Of a stretch of 64,000 nt of DNA, positions 33,915-42,858 are shown in pieces. The stretch is from Microcoleus sp. FACHB-1515 (GTDB taxonomy: Bacteria > Cyanobacteriota > Cyanobacteriia > Elainellales > Elainellaceae), in NCBI RefSeq assembly GCF_014696105.1, contig NZ_JACJPO010000020.1:248001-312000 (forward strand). The letters are read 5' to 3'. How positions within the stretch are numbered: position 1 is the stretch's first letter; each line of letters begins with the position of its first letter. Both the position numbers and the translations under genes were made by a program. The notes beneath the pieces are model-generated. The model was not told the origin of the DNA. It made no database searches and saw only the letters and a list, made by a program, of their open reading frames with translations.

Positions 33915-36230
33915 GTGACAGACTTCATCTCTCGGCTCAAAGCCATGTCTACCCGACTGGGCGATCCCAATCAGACAGATACGCCTCCGCCCGAAACCGA
34001 AGGTGAACCGACACGAAGGCGGCGATCGCGTCGTCGCACTCCCCCTCCGCTCTATCAGCGCTGGTGGATTTGGGCACTCCTCGGCATCGGAGCAACAGCA
34101 GGCGGCAGTGCAATCGCGATCGCGCAAACGATGCAGTCGATCGGACGTGGCCTGCCAGAAACAAAGCTGATTTTGAACTATGTGCGTAACGGCACGCTGA
34201 CAATGAAGGCGTCGGATGGAACCGTTTTGCAGCAGCTTGGCCCTGCGACACGCCAGCGCATGACTTTGAGCCAAATGCCAACGCAGCTTGTTGAAGCATT
34301 TGTGGCCTCAGAAGACGCAGATTTCTACCAGCACAGCGGCGTGGATTTTCAGGCGATCGCCCGCGCCACTTTACGCAACGTCACTGAAGGCGAAGTGGTC
34401 GAAGGCGGCAGCACCATTACCCAGCAGCTTGCTCGCATCGTTTTTCTCGACCAAGAGCGCAGTATCGAGCGCAAACTGCGTGAAGCCATGCTCGCTCGCA
34501 AAATCGAGCGCGAGATTAGCAAAGAGCAAATTCTAGAGCGCTACCTCAATTTGGTGTATTTGGGGTCGAGTGCTTACGGCGTGGCCGATGCTGCCTGGAT
34601 CTATTTCAGCAAATCGGTCAACCAGCTAACGCTGCCGGAAATGGCAATGATCGCCGGATTGCCGCCTGCACCGAGTGCTTATTCGCCACTGGTGAATGAA
34701 GAACTCGCCCATCGCCGTCGCGATCTCGTCTTGGGACGAATGGTCGAAGCAGGCTACATCACCCAGGCCGAAGCGGATGCAGCGATCGCCACGCCCCTTG
34801 TGCTCAAGCCGAGTCAGCCGCGCAACCTCTACAGCCCCTATCCCTACTTCACCTCCTATGTGCAGCAGCAGTTGCCCAAGCTGATTCCGGCTGAGCAGCT
34901 TGAAATCGGTGGTCTGACGGTGGAAACGACGATGAACGTCGCCCAGCAAACACACGGGCAAGAAACGATTCAGAACGCGATCGAGCGCTATGGCCCTGGT
35001 CAAAATTTTGGTGAAGCGGCGTTGGTGTCGATCGATCCTCGCTCAGGCGAAATCAAATCGATCGTTGGTGGAAATGACTTCAACGAAAGTCAGTTCAACC
35101 GCGCAACGCAGGCACAGCGCCAGCCGGGATCAACGTTCAAGACGTTGGTGTATACGACAGCGATCGCGGCAGGCTTTTCGCCCTATAAGCCGTACATGGA
35201 TGCGAAGCTCGTCGTGGACGGCTATGAACCACAAAACTACAGCCGTACCTACAGCGGCTCGATGTCGATGCGCGAAGCGCTGATCAAATCCGTCAACATC
35301 ATTGCGGTCAAGGCGCTGATCGAGGTGGGTTTCGATCCGGTGATTGCTATGTCGAAGCGCATGGGCATTCAGTCGAATTTAGTTCCGGCCTATTCGCTCG
35401 CGCTGGGATCCTCGGAAGTGAATCTGCTGGAACTCACCAGCTCGTATGGCACGCTGGCAAATCAAGGCAATTACGTTCAGCCTCATGCCATTCGGCGCGT
35501 GTTCGATCGATTTGGCAACGAAATTTATCGCGCCCAGCCGGAAGCACAGCGAGCCGTTGATGCGGATACTGCCGCCATCATGACCTGGATGCTGCGCGGC
35601 GTCGTGTCGAGTGGGACGGGCGGAAATGCCGCGATCGATCGTCCTGTTGCAGGCAAAACCGGAACGTCTGAAAATCGGCGCGACCTGTGGTTCATCGGCT
35701 ATGTGCCGCAATTAGTAACGGGTGTGTGGTTGGGCAACGACAACAACCGCCCCACCTATGGGGCAAGCAGCACAGCGGCTCGCGTTTGGCGCAACTACAT
35801 GGGCGACATTGTGGACGGCATGGAGGTTGAGCCATTCCCGGAACTGCCGCGCCTGCGAGGACGCGAAGGCTCGATCGAGGCAGAACCAATCAAACCGCGT
35901 CGGATGCGAGCCGACACTGCCCCGACGCGCAACAGCGAAGACGAAGAAGCAAGCACACCAGCGCGATCGCGCCGTCGCAGCAGCGCATCACGCATCGAAG
36001 AATCAGCTCCGGTAGAACCGCGTCGTCGTCGTCGTCAGGCTGCCCCGGTTGCCGAAGAAGCACCTGCACCCGCCCGTCGATCGCAGCGTCGTCAGGCTGC
36101 TCCAGTTCAGCGGTCTGCTCCTGCACCCGAACCTGCTGCCCCAGCACCTGTTGAAGCTGCGCCGAAGCCAATTCCAGCAGCACCGCCTGCCGCCAGCGAA
36201 CCTGCACCCGGCGAGCCGCCTCCACCCTAG
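33915..36230 (+). CDS. Class A (PBP1A-type) penicillin-binding protein
   Basis: A 771-residue bifunctional peptidoglycan synthase from GTG 33915. An arginine-rich cytoplasmic start precedes one membrane helix (WIWALLGIGATAGGSAIAIA, ~55-75). The glycosyltransferase domain has catalytic E133 in SEDADFYQHSGVDF, GGSTITQQLAR and ERKLREAMLAR. The transpeptidase domain has S406 in GSTFK, SVN and KTGTSENRRDLWFIGY. After about residue 645 comes a ~125-residue low-complexity tail rich in Pro, Ala and Arg, with RRRQAAP repeated. The tail is probably extended and extracytoplasmic. The enzyme polymerises and cross-links cell-wall peptidoglycan. Confidence 0.95.
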   Translation: MTDFISRLKAMSTRLGDPNQTDTPPPETEGEPTRRRRSRRRTPPPLYQRWWIWALLGIGATAGGSAIAIAQTMQSIGRGLPETKLILNYVRNGTLTMKASDGTVLQQLGPATRQRMTLSQMPTQLVEAFVASEDADFYQHSGVDFQAIARATLRNVTEGEVVEGGSTITQQLARIVFLDQERSIERKLREAMLARKIEREISKEQILERYLNLVYLGSSAYGVADAAWIYFSKSVNQLTLPEMAMIAGLPPAPSAYSPLVNEELAHRRRDLVLGRMVEAGYITQAEADAAIATPLVLKPSQPRNLYSPYPYFTSYVQQQLPKLIPAEQLEIGGLTVETTMNVAQQTHGQETIQNAIERYGPGQNFGEAALVSIDPRSGEIKSIVGGNDFNESQFNRATQAQRQPGSTFKTLVYTTAIAAGFSPYKPYMDAKLVVDGYEPQNYSRTYSGSMSMREALIKSVNIIAVKALIEVGFDPVIAMSKRMGIQSNLVPAYSLALGSSEVNLLELTSSYGTLANQGNYVQPHAIRRVFDRFGNEIYRAQPEAQRAVDADTAAIMTWMLRGVVSSGTGGNAAIDRPVAGKTGTSENRRDLWFIGYVPQLVTGVWLGNDNNRPTYGASSTAARVWRNYMGDIVDGMEVEPFPELPRLRGREGSIEAEPIKPRRMRADTAPTRNSEDEEASTPARSRRRSSASRIEESAPVEPRRRRRQAAPVAEEAPAPARRSQRRQAAPVQRSAPAPEPAAPAPVEAAPKPIPAAPPAASEPAPGEPPPP

Positions 36231-36333
36231 CGGCTGTAGTTAAAACGACGAGATCTCTAAAAGGATGGATGTGCAGGGGCAAACTAACCCTATAGTTTAG
36301 AGTAAGTTTTTTCGTGCAAGGAGCAATTTCGAG

Positions 36334-36552
36334 ATGATGCTGCTTATGGATGTTGGGGTGGCCGCAGAGTCGCATTTTCCCGTTTCGTTCACGCTGGTTT
36401 ATGTGGTCGGCTTCATTGCTGCGGTGAGCATCGGCTCGATCGCCTGGTACAACTCCAAGCGTCCCCCCGGTTGGGAAAACAAGGAGCGTCCCGATATTGT
36501 GCCCGAAGTGCAAAAGGAAGAAACACCGGGAATCGGCAAGCCGCTCGAATAG
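36334..36552 (+). CDS. Small single-span membrane protein, Psb35-like
   Basis: A 72-residue protein with one membrane helix (FTLVYVVGFIAAVSIGSIAWYN) followed by a conserved polar tail (SKRPPGWENKERPDIVPEV). GGAG-type pairing (AAGGAGC) precedes the ATG. I associate this architecture with the cyanobacterial family containing Psb35, a small protein linked to the CP47 assembly module of photosystem II, but the assignment is from memory of the motif and not certain. A strong hairpin terminator follows the stop by about 20 bases, so the gene is monocistronic. Confidence 0.7.
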   Translation: MMLLMDVGVAAESHFPVSFTLVYVVGFIAAVSIGSIAWYNSKRPPGWENKERPDIVPEVQKEETPGIGKPLE

Positions 36553-36573
36553 TCACCCATTCGTTTCATCTTC

Positions 36574-36602
36574 AGCCCTGCTTATCGATCGAGCAGGGCT
36601 TT
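36574..36602. terminator. Hairpin terminator between convergent genes
   Basis: A perfect 9-bp stem AGCCCTGCT/AGCAGGGCT with a 9-base loop containing CGATCG. It lies between the Psb35-like gene (plus) and rsmB (minus) and could serve both. Confidence 0.75.
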
Positions 36603-36606
36603 ACCG

Positions 36607-37947
36607 TCACTCTTCACGCAATTGCAGTTTTGTCATAAAAAAGCCGTCCATCTGCTGCTGATCCGGGCGAATCTTTAGCCAGCCTTCAGAGGTTGCAAAT
36701 TCAGCCCATTCTGAATCTGGTGGCTGAATTTGCCAGTCAGGATGATCGGCGAGAAACTGCTGCACGATCGCTTCATTTTCCTGCTGATTTAGCGTGCAGG
36801 TGGCATACACCAAAACTCCGCCAGGTTTTACCCAGGTGGCAGCTTGGGCGAGCAGTTCCGTTTGCAGTTGCACCAGTTGGGCGATCGAGTCGGGCGTTTG
36901 CCGCCAGCGGGCATCGGCGTGACGGTGCAGCGTTCCCAGACCGGAACAGGGCGCATCCAGCAAAACGCGATCGGCAGTTTTGTGAAACTGTGGCAGATCG
37001 CGACTGTCTGCGGTCAGCGTTTCGATCGATCGCAACTTCAGGCGATCGGCATTTTGCTGGACTTTTTTCAGGCGCGAGGCGGCGCGATCGATCGCCCAAA
37101 TCTTGCCTTGATCCTGCATCAGTTCCGCTAAATGCGTTGTTTTGCCGCCCGGAGCCGCACATGCATCGATCACAACTTCTCCGGGCTGTGGATTGAGCAG
37201 ATGTCCGACAAGCTGAGCGCTCGCATCTTGCACTGTCCACCAGCCTTGTGCAAATCCGGGCAGGGCATCGATCGCGCCCGTGCGAGCCTGTAAGCGCAAC
37301 GCCTGCGGAAGATAGGGCAGACGCACGGTTCGCACTTTGGCCGCAGCAAATTCTGCTTCCAGCCGATCGATCGATGTGGCAAGCGGATTAACGCGCAAAT
37401 CGATCGACGGCGGCTGATTAAACCAGTCACACAGCGTTTCAGCCACCTCTAGCCCAAACTGATTGATCCACAGTTGCGTGAGCCAGTCGGGATAGCTGTA
37501 CTGAATCGCAAGGCGATCGATCGGCTCATTCGGCAGTCGCAGCGGATCGGCTTCTGCCGCCTGCCGCAAATACTGCCGCAGCACGCCATTCACAAATCCA
37601 GATAGCGCTCCCAGCCGATTTTGCTTTGCCAAATCAACCGTTGTTGTCACCGCTGCACTGGGCGGAATCTGAGTGAGATAGCGAAGCTGATAAAGCCCCA
37701 AGTGCAAAATAATTCGCAGATCCGGTGGCTGCTGGGCTGCCGATTTTGTTGCAAACTGGTCGATTAGGGCGTCGAGCGTGCGGCGACGGCGCGTGCAGCC
37801 ATAAACCAGTTCGGTCGTTAGGCTGCGATCGAGCCGTTCCATTTGCGCCGACCGCAAAACGCGATCGAGCGCAATATCGGCAAATGCGTCTTGATAGGTA
37901 ATCGATCGCAGAGCGAGAAATGCTTGTTGTCGAGCCGATGGCGTCAC
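36607..37947 (-). CDS. rsmB: 16S rRNA (cytosine-967-C5)-methyltransferase RsmB
   Basis: A 446-residue enzyme from GTG 37947. The N-terminal NusB-like domain (residues ~1-135: RQQAFLALRSITYQ, TELVYGCTRRRRTLD, AVTTTVDLAKQ) is followed by a Rossmann methyltransferase: VIDACAAPGGKTTHLAEL (SAM motif I), LLDAPCSGLGTLHRHAD (first catalytic Cys) and YATCTLNQQENE (second Cys). These two cysteines are the signature of m5C RNA methyltransferases. It acts on the small-subunit rRNA. It stands alone on the minus strand, divergent from a small membrane-protein gene. Confidence 0.94.
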   Translation of the reverse strand: MTPSARQQAFLALRSITYQDAFADIALDRVLRSAQMERLDRSLTTELVYGCTRRRRTLDALIDQFATKSAAQQPPDLRIILHLGLYQLRYLTQIPPSAAVTTTVDLAKQNRLGALSGFVNGVLRQYLRQAAEADPLRLPNEPIDRLAIQYSYPDWLTQLWINQFGLEVAETLCDWFNQPPSIDLRVNPLATSIDRLEAEFAAAKVRTVRLPYLPQALRLQARTGAIDALPGFAQGWWTVQDASAQLVGHLLNPQPGEVVIDACAAPGGKTTHLAELMQDQGKIWAIDRAASRLKKVQQNADRLKLRSIETLTADSRDLPQFHKTADRVLLDAPCSGLGTLHRHADARWRQTPDSIAQLVQLQTELLAQAATWVKPGGVLVYATCTLNQQENEAIVQQFLADHPDWQIQPPDSEWAEFATSEGWLKIRPDQQQMDGFFMTKLQLREE

Positions 37948-38059
37948 GCAGAAAATGAAGTGAAACAGATTTCTAGGATATCAATTGCGGTTGAAGCTGA
38001 TCGAAACAAACCAACGATTTTCAAGTCAAAAATTAAGAAATGAATGGCGATCGAGTTCG

Positions 38060-38377
38060 ATGAAATTGTTTTTCGTTTGCTTGCCGATCGGCTTAATTGC
38101 GGCTGTGGCTTCGGCATTTCTCTATGTCAATCCGCCAAACTGTACGATTCCCTATCCCGATTGCCCGCAGTTTGGCAAACAGCAAGGTGGATTTCCGCTG
38201 CCTGTCCTTGACGACAATGTGGGCGAATCGCCAACTCAAAGCTGGGGAAAAATTGATGAGGGCGATGTGGCTAGCGTCAATCTTTCCGCATTAGGAATCA
38301 ACAGTCTATTTTATGCAGCGATTTTTTGGGCGAGTGGATTGATTGCCTTGCGACTGTTGCAAAAAGAAAGAAGCTGA
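38060..38377 (+). CDS. Hypothetical small membrane protein
   Basis: 105 residues from ATG 38060 (the frame opens at 37985, where residues are charged and unlike a real N-terminus). It has an N-terminal hydrophobic helix (KLFFVCLPIGLIAAVASAFLYV), a lumenal or periplasmic loop with a cysteine pair (NCTIPYPDCPQFG) and a C-terminal helix (INSLFYAAIFWASGLIALRLL). The two cysteines eight residues apart could form a disulfide. I do not recognise the family. The stop codon lies inside the hairpin that ends the convergent HCP transcript. Confidence 0.7.
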   Translation: MKLFFVCLPIGLIAAVASAFLYVNPPNCTIPYPDCPQFGKQQGGFPLPVLDDNVGESPTQSWGKIDEGDVASVNLSALGINSLFYAAIFWASGLIALRLLQKERS

Positions 38378-38399
38378 CCTGCGATCGCAAATCAGCTTC
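38360..38399 (-). terminator. Terminator of the carotenoid-protein gene
   Basis: An 8-bp stem GAAGCTGA/TCAGCTTC with an inner TGCGATCGCA palindrome (HIP1). On the minus strand it is followed by TTTCTTTTT. The 3' end of the plus-strand small membrane gene is embedded in it. Confidence 0.6.
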
Positions 38400-38433
38400 A
38401 TCAAATCAAACCATTCAGCCACAACAAAGGAGA

Positions 38434-38886
38434 TTACTTCGCACCCATTTCCACAACGGCACTGCGCGAGAAGTTAAGCCGCTGCTCAAAGTCCAACCCT
38501 TTGATCATTTCGACAAATTCGTTGGTTTCCTGCGGCAATTCATAGCTTTCAGGAACTTGAATCACCGAGCCTTCTTCCATGCCTTGCGCCAGCAGCAACC
38601 ACAGATACAGCTTGCCGCTGGAACTCAAAGCAGTATAGGCTTTGCTGTATTGCGAATCAGCACGATTGACGATATCGCGCTGAGCCTGTAGCTGTTCTTC
38701 AGCCGAGAGATTTCTGATTTGATCATAAACTGCACGAGCTGGCTCTTCCGCTGTTTGAGTTCCGGGGGAAAGCTCATCTTTGATGTCGAGATAGCCATAC
38801 CACAAGAGGGCAAGCTGCGTGTCTGCATCAAACTGCTGGAAGCGATCGAGCGCTTGTTTGGTGATGTCGTCTGTTGTAAATGTCAT
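38434..38886 (-). CDS. Helical carotenoid protein (stand-alone OCP N-terminal-like domain)
   Basis: A 150-residue all-helical protein aligning along its length with the N-terminal domain of orange carotenoid protein. Carotenoid-tunnel positions are retained: W29 and Y32 (OCP W41/Y44) in LALLWYGYL, W96 (OCP W110) in GKLYLWLLLAQGM, and R141 (OCP R155) near the end in FSRSAVVEMG. The C-terminal NTF2-like domain of OCP is absent in the gene and on either side. HCPs bind ketocarotenoids; some quench singlet oxygen, and only some quench phycobilisomes. Start ATG 38886. No full-length OCP, FRP or CrtW gene is nearby. Confidence 0.88.
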   Translation of the reverse strand: MTFTTDDITKQALDRFQQFDADTQLALLWYGYLDIKDELSPGTQTAEEPARAVYDQIRNLSAEEQLQAQRDIVNRADSQYSKAYTALSSSGKLYLWLLLAQGMEEGSVIQVPESYELPQETNEFVEMIKGLDFEQRLNFSRSAVVEMGAK

Positions 38887-39083
38887 GAGATTCTATGAAA
38901 CTTCGATTGCTATTGAGTGAACAAAGCAGAAAAGCAAACCTTTTCAAGCTCTTTTACAAAAGTTAGAAAATATTACGGCAGAATAACTCTACCTTCGGGG
39001 CAAAGCGCGATCGCTACCATTGGCGGATGAAAACGTTGGAGAACCTTTTATTGAGATATACAACAATCAGCTAGACAAACAAA
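38887..39083. other. Upstream region of the carotenoid-protein gene
   Basis: About 200 AT-rich bases without a gene; it presumably contains the promoter of the HCP gene on the minus strand. No clear hexamers were assigned. Confidence 0.4.
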
Positions 39084-39106
39084 AAGAGGATCATGCTGAT
39101 CCTCTT
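39074..39106 (-). terminator. Rho-independent terminator of the acidic-protein gene
   Basis: A perfect 10-bp stem AAGAGGATCA/TGATCCTCTT with a 3-base loop; the minus strand continues TTTGTTTG. It lies about 30 bases after the stop of the gene at 39138. Confidence 0.85.
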
Positions 39107-39137
39107 GAATAATTCAGTGAAAAGTTTATCTCAACAA

Positions 39138-39434
39138 TTACAGATTCGGATTGACATCCTTTGCCATTTCTACATAGTCGCTTGGGTCGCCAGTTTCCGC
39201 AGCTTCGATCGGTTCACTTTGCGGTTGCGGCACTTCAAGATGACTGGAGGTTGCAGCTTCAGCCGCTTTTGCACCCTCTTCAGTGGCATCAATTTCACTC
39301 ACGCTAAACGCTTTTGCAGCTTCATAATCAGCATCGAGATCAACAGAAGGAGCTTTCTGCTCGCCTTCTTGAATCTCTTCAACCATTTGCTGAGCATCAA
39401 ACGATTGGCTTTGATCATCCATTTCGGGTGCCAT
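39138..39434 (-). CDS. Highly acidic hypothetical protein
   Basis: A 98-residue protein, about a quarter Asp/Glu with very few basic residues (for example SVDLDADYEAAKAF, SEIDATEEGAKAAEAA). No membrane segment, cysteine or recognised domain; it is probably largely disordered. GGAG-type sequence (AGGAGCAAATC) precedes the ATG and a strong terminator follows, which together support a real gene. It is transcribed in the same direction as the carotenoid-protein gene, but the terminator separates them. Function unknown; a regulator or metal/protein-binding peptide is only a guess. Confidence 0.65.
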   Translation of the reverse strand: MAPEMDDQSQSFDAQQMVEEIQEGEQKAPSVDLDADYEAAKAFSVSEIDATEEGAKAAEAATSSHLEVPQPQSEPIEAAETGDPSDYVEMAKDVNPNL

Positions 39435-39838
39435 TGATTTGCTCCTATATCAATTCATTTGTGAGCCAAATTTATCAGGCTTGCCTTCGCAGTTCAGACT
39501 CTCCGCAGATAGATTCTGACTCGACCTGTAGAGATAGGCAGTTAATTCGCTCTAGATATTTCTCTGGAGTTTCGCTTGAACCATTGAAATTTGTTTGTTG
39601 AGATTTTTATCAATTTCGATGCCAAAGACCGAATAATTGCAGCGGCGATCGAGCCAGTCAAGTCCGCCAAGCTTCGGTGCAAATAGCGACAGGTTTGCTG
39701 CCGTTGCAGTCGGCAGGGCGATCGCTGCCAGTAAGCTTTTAGATGAATCGGCTTGTCGTTTTGAGCAGCGATACCGCAAGAATGGAACAGGCGCAAATTG
39801 ACGACAAGCCAACAAAGCACACGAGGGAATGATTGAGA
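39435..39838. other. Intergenic region upstream of gmd
   Basis: About 400 bases without a supportable gene; open minus-strand frames here lack family features. It contains a perfect 10-bp inverted repeat GGCTTGTCGT (39750-39759) / ACGACAAGCC (39801-39810) separated by 41 bases, ending 28 bases before gmd. Confidence 0.5.
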
Positions 39839-40909
39839 ATGACAGAACGCAAGCGTGCACTCATTACAGGAATCACAGGTCAAGATGGCTCGTATTTGAG
39901 TGAGCTTTTGTTGGCAAAAGGCTATGAGGTGCACGGCATCATTCGCCGCACTTCCACCTTTAATACCGATCGCATCGACCACATCTACACCGATCCACAT
40001 GACGAGCAGACGCGCCTGTTTTTGCACTATGGCGATTTGACCGACGGCACAACGCTCCGCCGCATCCTTGAAGACGTGAAGCCGATTGAAATCTATAATC
40101 TTGGTGCTCAGTCGCACGTGCGCGTCAGCTTCGACTCGCCGGAATACACCGTTGACTGCGTTGGCATGGGAACGTTGCGCCTGCTTGAAGCGATTCGCGA
40201 CTATCAGCAGCGAACCGGAATCGAAGTGCGCTTTTATCAAGCCGGATCGTCAGAGATGTATGGCAAAGTTCAGCAAGTGCCGCAAACTGAAACCACGCCG
40301 TTTTATCCGCGATCGCCCTACGCCTGCGCGAAAGTCTACGCGCATTGGCAAACCGTCAACTATCGCGAATCCTACAGTTTGTTCGCCTGCAATGGCATTT
40401 TGTTCAACCACGAATCTCCGCGTCGCGGTGAAACTTTTGTGACGCGCAAAATCTCTCGCGCCGTTGCTCGCATCGTAGCCGGACAGCAAAAGAAACTTTA
40501 CATGGGCAACTTGGACGCGAAGCGCGACTGGGGCTATGCCAAAGATTACGTCCGCGCCATGTGGCTGATGCTTCAGCAAGATCAACCGGATGATTACGTG
40601 GTGGCAACGGGTGAAACTCATGCAGTCAAGGAGTTTTTGGAAATTGCGTTTCGCCATGTCAATCTCGACTGGCATGATTTCGTTGAGTTTGACCCGCGCT
40701 ATTTGCGTCCCTCTGAAGTCGATTTGCTAATTGGCGACCCGACCAAGGCCAAGCAGAAACTTGGCTGGGAACCTTCTGTCCCCTTTGAGCAACTGGTGAC
40801 GATGATGGTGGAAGCCGATCTAAAAGGATTGGGTTTAATTCCGCTGAACGGCCATACGCCGCAAATTGTCAACGATCAAGCGACTGTTCGTCAGTTCTCG
40901 ATCGGCTAG
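39839..40909 (+). CDS. gmd: GDP-mannose 4,6-dehydratase
   Basis: 356 residues from ATG 39839, with GAGGGA about 10 bases upstream; an in-frame TTG two codons earlier is disfavoured. It is an NADP-dependent short-chain dehydratase of the extended SDR type: [19 protein letters not shown] (nucleotide-binding), [33 protein letters not shown], the YACAK catalytic Tyr-Lys pair, [17 protein letters not shown] and [16 protein letters not shown]. It converts GDP-mannose to GDP-4-keto-6-deoxymannose, the precursor of GDP-fucose or GDP-rhamnose. The usual partner fcl is not adjacent; tmk follows by about 65 bases. Confidence 0.96.
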   Translation: MTERKRALITGITGQDGSYLSELLLAKGYEVHGIIRRTSTFNTDRIDHIYTDPHDEQTRLFLHYGDLTDGTTLRRILEDVKPIEIYNLGAQSHVRVSFDSPEYTVDCVGMGTLRLLEAIRDYQQRTGIEVRFYQAGSSEMYGKVQQVPQTETTPFYPRSPYACAKVYAHWQTVNYRESYSLFACNGILFNHESPRRGETFVTRKISRAVARIVAGQQKKLYMGNLDAKRDWGYAKDYVRAMWLMLQQDQPDDYVVATGETHAVKEFLEIAFRHVNLDWHDFVEFDPRYLRPSEVDLLIGDPTKAKQKLGWEPSVPFEQLVTMMVEADLKGLGLIPLNGHTPQIVNDQATVRQFSIG

Positions 40910-40974
40910 ATGGGTTTTTCGCGATCGACCCAAATCAAGCTAAGCTGAGCGATGTCGATCGCACCAATTTCACC

Positions 40975-41661
40975 ATGCGAGGCAAACTGATTGTGTTTGA
41001 GGGCGTTGAGGGCTGCGGCAAAACCACGCAGATCTCCCGCCTCGAAACGTGGCTCCGCACCAGCGGCCTTTTCAATCAGTTGCAGCAGTCCGGCTGCGTC
41101 TGCGAACTCATTGTCACGCGCGAACCTGGCGGCACACCGCTCGCCCAGCAAATTCGCCGCTTACTCTTGACTCCAACGGAAGCAGAAAGCTGGAGCGATC
41201 GCGCTGAACTCCTGCTCTATGCTGCCGATCGCGCTCAACATGTTGCCCATCAGCTTCAGCCGCAGCTTGCCAATGGTGCGCTAATTTTGTGCGATCGCTT
41301 CACCGATTCCACGCTGGCCTATCAAGGTTATGGGCGCGGCTTGGATTTAGCACTCATCGATCAACTGAATGCGATCGCCACAGACAAACTCACCAGCGAC
41401 CTCACCTTCTGGCTTGATCTCGATGTTTCAGTTGGTTTAGCTCGTGCTGCTGAGCGGAATGGTAAAGTGATTGATCGAATCGAACAGGCTGGCCTTGCTT
41501 TTCATCAACGAGTACAGCGCGGCTTCACAGAACTGGCGCAAGCAAGCGATCGCACCATTTCCATTGATGCAAGTCGATCGCCTGACGAAGTAGCGCAAGC
41601 CATTCAAACCGTTTTTACGCAGCAGATGCAGCAATGGTATCCCCAGCTTTCGCTTCGGTAA
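40975..41661 (+). CDS. tmk: Thymidylate kinase
   Basis: A 228-residue P-loop kinase that makes dTDP from dTMP. It shows the P-loop FEGVEGCGKTTQ, the DR-related REPGGTPLAQQIRRLLL motif, AADRAQHV, LCDRFTDSTLAYQGYGRG and WLDLDVSVGLARAAER. An insertion in the middle of the N-terminal third (residues ~27-40) is slightly longer than in E. coli Tmk. Start ATG 40975. Its last 28 bases overlap the start of holB in another frame, so the two DNA-replication genes are translationally linked. Confidence 0.94.
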   Translation: MRGKLIVFEGVEGCGKTTQISRLETWLRTSGLFNQLQQSGCVCELIVTREPGGTPLAQQIRRLLLTPTEAESWSDRAELLLYAADRAQHVAHQLQPQLANGALILCDRFTDSTLAYQGYGRGLDLALIDQLNAIATDKLTSDLTFWLDLDVSVGLARAAERNGKVIDRIEQAGLAFHQRVQRGFTELAQASDRTISIDASRSPDEVAQAIQTVFTQQMQQWYPQLSLR

Positions 41662-42557
41662 TCGGTCAGACGCAGGCGGTGACGCTGCTCAGCCAGGCGA
41701 TCGCCCGCGATCGAATTGCTCCGGCTTATTTGTTTGCGGGCGTTCCGGGAGTGGGTCGCGGTTTGACGGCTCGCTGTTTTGCGACGGAATTGCTGGGCGG
41801 ATCGCCTGCGATCGATCGCGTCAATCAAGGTAACCACCCGGATTTGCTTTGGGTTGAGCCAACCTATCTGCATCAGGGCAAGCGAATTTCAGCAGCAGAA
41901 GCAACTGAGATGAACGTGAAGCGCAAAGCCGCACCCCAAATTCGGCTAGAGCAGATTCGCGAAATTACTGTGTTTTTGAGTCGTCCGCCGCTGGAGGCGA
42001 AGCGATCGATCGTCGTGATCGAGCAGGCCGAAACGATGGCCGAACCAGCCGCAAATGGGTTGTTGAAAACGCTGGAAGAACCCGGACGCGCAACGATGAT
42101 TTTGATTGCGCCCAGCGTCGAGTCGCTGCTGCCGACTTTGGTTTCGCGCTGTCAGGTGATTCCGTTTATTCGGCTCAGCCAAGCCGCGATCGCCCAAATC
42201 TTGCAGCGCAACGGGCAAACCGAACTCTTCCAGCTCTCAGATGTGATGACGTTGGCGCAGGGCAGCGTCAGCAGTGCGATCGAGGCGCACCAACAGCTTG
42301 AACGGATTCCAGCCGAACTACAAAAAGAATTGTTGCAGCCGCCCCGATCGCCTCGACAAGCGCTAGAATTAGCCCGACAGGTGGCACAGCTTGACCTGGA
42401 AACGCAGCTTTGGCTGATTGACTATCTCCAGCAGCGCTATTGGCAGCTTGGACGGCCAAAATTGCTGCAAGTTCTTGAAACCACGAGGCGATCGCTTCAG
42501 GCGTTTGCACAGGCGCGGCTAGTGTGGGAAGTGACATTTTTGCAGATCTCAACGTGA
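41634..42557 (+). CDS. holB: DNA polymerase III delta-prime subunit
   Basis: A 307-residue clamp-loader AAA+ protein. Near the N-terminus is FASVIGQTQAVTLLSQAI and a degenerate P-loop, GVPGVGRGLT, in which the usual GKT/S is GRG; delta-prime is typically the non-ATPase clamp-loader subunit. Later elements are VIEQAETMAEPAANGLLKTLEEPG (Walker B/sensor region) and LLPTLVSRCQVIPF (the SRC motif supplying the arginine finger). It overlaps tmk by 28 bases, the arrangement seen in many bacteria. Confidence 0.92.
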   Translation: MVSPAFASVIGQTQAVTLLSQAIARDRIAPAYLFAGVPGVGRGLTARCFATELLGGSPAIDRVNQGNHPDLLWVEPTYLHQGKRISAAEATEMNVKRKAAPQIRLEQIREITVFLSRPPLEAKRSIVVIEQAETMAEPAANGLLKTLEEPGRATMILIAPSVESLLPTLVSRCQVIPFIRLSQAAIAQILQRNGQTELFQLSDVMTLAQGSVSSAIEAHQQLERIPAELQKELLQPPRSPRQALELARQVAQLDLETQLWLIDYLQQRYWQLGRPKLLQVLETTRRSLQAFAQARLVWEVTFLQIST

Positions 42558-42858
42558 TCTCACCTGCGGCGGGGATCAGCATCGTCCCTAAGACAGATAA
42601 AGTCGATCGCCAGATTAAAGTACAGTTTGTGGAAATCTGAGAGACCGGAACGAGTGCAACCTTCGCTGATTTTTAGCAATTGCTGCGCTGATCTTGACTG
42701 CAATTCCGCTCCTTCGCCAACTTTTTGCAAAATTGAATACAAAATTCACGAAATTCACCGATCACAGGAGAAAGGTTTCCTTTATAATTGGCCGTAATAT
42801 TTCTGAGAAAATATTGCGAAAACTTAACAAACTGTATTCATTTCTCATCCTCAACGCA
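42558..42858. other. Upstream region of the DUF2949 gene
   Basis: About 300 bases without a gene. A consensus -10 box TATAAT occurs at 42783-42788, about 70 bases before the small gene; the matching -35 (GATCAC, 17-base spacer) is weak. Confidence 0.45.
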
